A stretch of 64,000 bases of DNA from Bog-473 sp963721585 (GTDB taxonomy: Bacteria > Actinomycetota > Acidimicrobiia > Acidimicrobiales > RAAP-2): the NCBI GenBank assembly GCA_963721585.1, contig CAVRJN010000007.1, positions 1,302,001 to 1,366,000 on the forward strand. Reading direction: 5' to 3'. A program made the position numbers and the translations under genes. Position 1 is the first letter of the stretch. Every line of letters begins with the position of its first letter. A model generated the notes under the pieces. It did not search any database and had not been told where the DNA came from. It saw only the letters and a list, made by a program, of their open reading frames with translations. Shown here piece by piece: positions 62,452 through 64,000 of this stretch.

Positions 62452-62506
62452 CCACGCACTCGGGCTGACCTCTCCGACGAGGGGGCCCTGGGGGGATGCG
62501 CCGTGC

Positions 62507-63010
62507 TCACGGTTGCGCCACCATGAGCACGGTCCCGGCCACCAGCAGCACCACCGCCACTCCCGCCGCCCGCGACATGGATGTCGCGTCGTGGCGCAGG
62601 AACACTCGCGACTCCGGGGCTTCGGCATCGTCCGCCGCCAGGGCCACCTGCAGCCGATGCTCGGACGGCCACAGCACCCCTTCCTCCACCAGGGCGAGCG
62701 CGGCGAAGATGGTCAGGCCTCCCAGCACCCACCCATCCCCGAGCGCATAGGCGCCCTGGCTCATTGCAATGAGGGCGAATCCGAAGACCGGGATGCCGTA
62801 GACGGTACGGCCGGCCCAATTCACCCCGGGCCGGAAATAGCGCCGCAGGGGCTCGGGCAGTGGGAGAGGAGACCCAAGCAGCCGGCGGAGCCTGGTGGCC
62901 GTGGCGGCGGCGGTGGCCGTCGTCACCAGCCCCACCACCACGCAGCCGACATGGAGCAGGAGCACGATGTCGAATGCCGGCCCGTCCGGCTGGTGATGCA
63001 TGGCCGACAT
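62507..63010 (-). CDS. DUF2269-like four-helix membrane protein
   Basis: 167 residues: helix DIVLLLHVGCVVVGLVTTAT, then cytoplasmic RRLLGSPLPLPEPLRRYFRP, helices TVYGIPVFGFALIAMSQGAY and VLGGLTIFAALALVEEGVLW, and a final helix AAGVAVVLLVAGTVLMV. The layout fits small predicted integral membrane proteins of the DUF2269 type; exact family uncertain, function unknown. Divergent from galT. Confidence 0.6.
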   Translation of the reverse strand: MSAMHHQPDGPAFDIVLLLHVGCVVVGLVTTATAAATATRLRRLLGSPLPLPEPLRRYFRPGVNWAGRTVYGIPVFGFALIAMSQGAYALGDGWVLGGLTIFAALALVEEGVLWPSEHRLQVALAADDAEAPESRVFLRHDATSMSRAAGVAVVLLVAGTVLMVAQP

Positions 63011-63156
63011 GCCCTCCTCTGTCCGTGGCTCCAGGTGAACGCTCCGCGATGATGGCGTTTTCGCGGGGAGCAGAACCTGTACCGTAGAGGTGGAGGCATG
63101 ACGATGAGGTTCTTTTCGAGGTCGGTTGGCCGGGTAGCGCCCAAGAGAGTGGACCG

Positions 63157-64000
63157 ATGAATCAGTTGCGCCTCGATCCCTTGTCGGGTCGCTGGGTGGT
63201 CGTGAGCCCGGGCCGCTCCGAGCGGCCCTACTCGTTCGTGACCCGCACCCCCGAGACGCCCGAGGCTCTCGAACGACCCTGCCCGTTCTGCCCCGGCAAC
63301 GAAGAGGACACGCCGCCCGCCCTGGAGACCTACGGCCCCACCGGCGGCTGGCTGGTCCGGGTCGTGCCCAACCTCTACCCGGCCTTCGAGGGCGATGAGC
63401 CGTTCGTCGTCGCCAACCGAGGCCCGGTCTTCACGCAGGCCTCCGCCGGCGGCATCCACGAGATCCTCATCTTCTCCCCCGAGCACGACACCACCCTGGG
63501 CCAACTCAGCCAGGAACAGGTCGAGCTGGTGATGGCGGCTCTCCGCGACCGCCTCGAGGAGCACGCCTCGCAGCCCAACCTCCGCTACACCCAGGCCATC
63601 GTGAATTCCGGACGGGAGGCGGGTGCCTCCCTCGAGCACCCCCACGGGCAACTGCTGGGCATGTCGTTCATCCCCCGGGAGCTCGCCGAGGAACAAGCGC
63701 GCTTCGCGCGGTTCGTCGGCTCGTGCCTCCTGTGCACGACGATCGACGCAGAGGAGGATTCGACAGAACGGGTGATCTACGCCAACGACCGCGTCGTGGT
63801 GGTCTGCCCGTTCTGGAGCGCCGTCCCCTACGAAATGCTCGTCATGCCCCGGGAGCACAACCCGCATCTCCATCGGAGTCCGACCGAGGACCTCGTTGCC
63901 GTCGGCGAGGCCATCCGCCGGTCGCTGCAACACCTCGCAGAATCAGTCGGAGACATCGCCTACAACATCGTCTTTCACTCGGCCCCGTACCGGGTGGGCG
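63157..64000 (+). CDS. galT: galactose-1-phosphate uridylyltransferase, 3' end cut by window
   Basis: HIT-superfamily enzyme of the Leloir pathway. ATG at 63157 reads MNQLRLDPLSGRWVVVSPGR; zinc-type CPFCPGNEEDTPP, then SLEHPHGQLLGMSFIP with the nucleophilic His in HPHGQ. The frame is open at the window edge (281 codons so far). A further CLLC pair (residues about 192-195) suits the dimeric class. Low-identity relatives such as ADP-glucose phosphorylase exist, so substrate is likely but not certain. Confidence 0.88.
   Translation, partial: MNQLRLDPLSGRWVVVSPGRSERPYSFVTRTPETPEALERPCPFCPGNEEDTPPALETYGPTGGWLVRVVPNLYPAFEGDEPFVVANRGPVFTQASAGGIHEILIFSPEHDTTLGQLSQEQVELVMAALRDRLEEHASQPNLRYTQAIVNSGREAGASLEHPHGQLLGMSFIPRELAEEQARFARFVGSCLLCTTIDAEEDSTERVIYANDRVVVVCPFWSAVPYEMLVMPREHNPHLHRSPTEDLVAVGEAIRRSLQHLAESVGDIAYNIVFHSAPYRVG

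Overview
The window is high-GC DNA with dense, often start-stop-overlapping operons (GTGA/ATGA junctions), frequent GTG and TTG starts, a eukaryotic-type glutamine synthetase II, F420-type enzymes, an actinobacterial-style tad/Flp pilus locus and a group 3b-like NiFe hydrogenase. Together these point to a free-living actinomycete (Actinomycetota), plausibly an Acidimicrobiia-like lineage; the class is inference.

Layout. 1-4.8 kb: a CoA-transferase fragment diverging from an amidohydrolase, then msrB, an ssb paralog and small membrane proteins. 4.9-11.3 kb (minus): secA-prfB-[860 bp non-coding]-ftsE-ftsX. 12.3-13.8 kb: an ECF sigma factor with a fused membrane/low-complexity tail. 14.0-15.0 kb: glutamine synthetase II. 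15.7-25.4 kb: a full Flp/Tad pilus locus (pilin, LuxR-type regulator, TadC, TadB, TadA, TadZ/CpaE and CpaB on minus; TadE, TadG-like and prepilin peptidase on plus), with one spaced motif repeated at three promoters. 25.5-31.7 kb: a DEAD-box helicase fused to a cold-shock domain, PhyH dioxygenase plus D-threonine-aldolase-like enzyme, a PRC-barrel protein, two broken F420-family genes. 31.7-41.8 kb (minus): a 3b-like hydrogenase operon (beta, cNMP-binding protein, gamma, small, large, protease, HypC) running into a transporter, a hydrogenase-neighbour protein, cystathionine beta-synthase and a cystathionine gamma-synthase. 42.2-43.5 kb: a DAHP synthase behind what looks like a leaderless aromatic leader peptide and an intrinsic terminator. 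44.95-49.7 kb: a 4.7-kb segment bounded by an intact tRNA-Ala(CGC) and a 47-bp copy of its 3' half, carrying SigJ/AhpD, TetR/patatin and a VOC protein but no visible integrase. 50.7-58.6 kb: sulfate assimilation, with cysH, a siroheme sulfite reductase, an F420H2-dehydrogenase-like (FrhB) ferredoxin protein, a 109-aa protein and an ABC ATPase on minus, diverging over a perfect palindrome from cysD-cysN-siroheme synthase on plus. 58.9-62.5 kb: a large secreted Ig-repeat protein. The window ends inside galT.

How the genes work together. Sulfate is activated by CysD/CysN to APS, reduced by CysH to sulfite and then by Sir to sulfide; the siroheme cofactor gene is in the same locus. The FrhB-like protein translationally coupled to Sir suggests that F420H2 may feed electrons to sulfite reduction, a split analogue of the methanogen Fsr enzyme. 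Cystathionine synthase genes supply the cysteine/methionine interconversion branch.

Caution: at least ten single-base indels interrupt otherwise well-conserved genes (ftsE, tadC, a DUF385-type gene, an F420-dependent NADP reductase with four, a hydrogenase-neighbour gene, the hydrogenase large subunit, the DAHP synthase, and probably the helicase start). Many lie in homopolymers, so residual sequencing error is the simplest reading.
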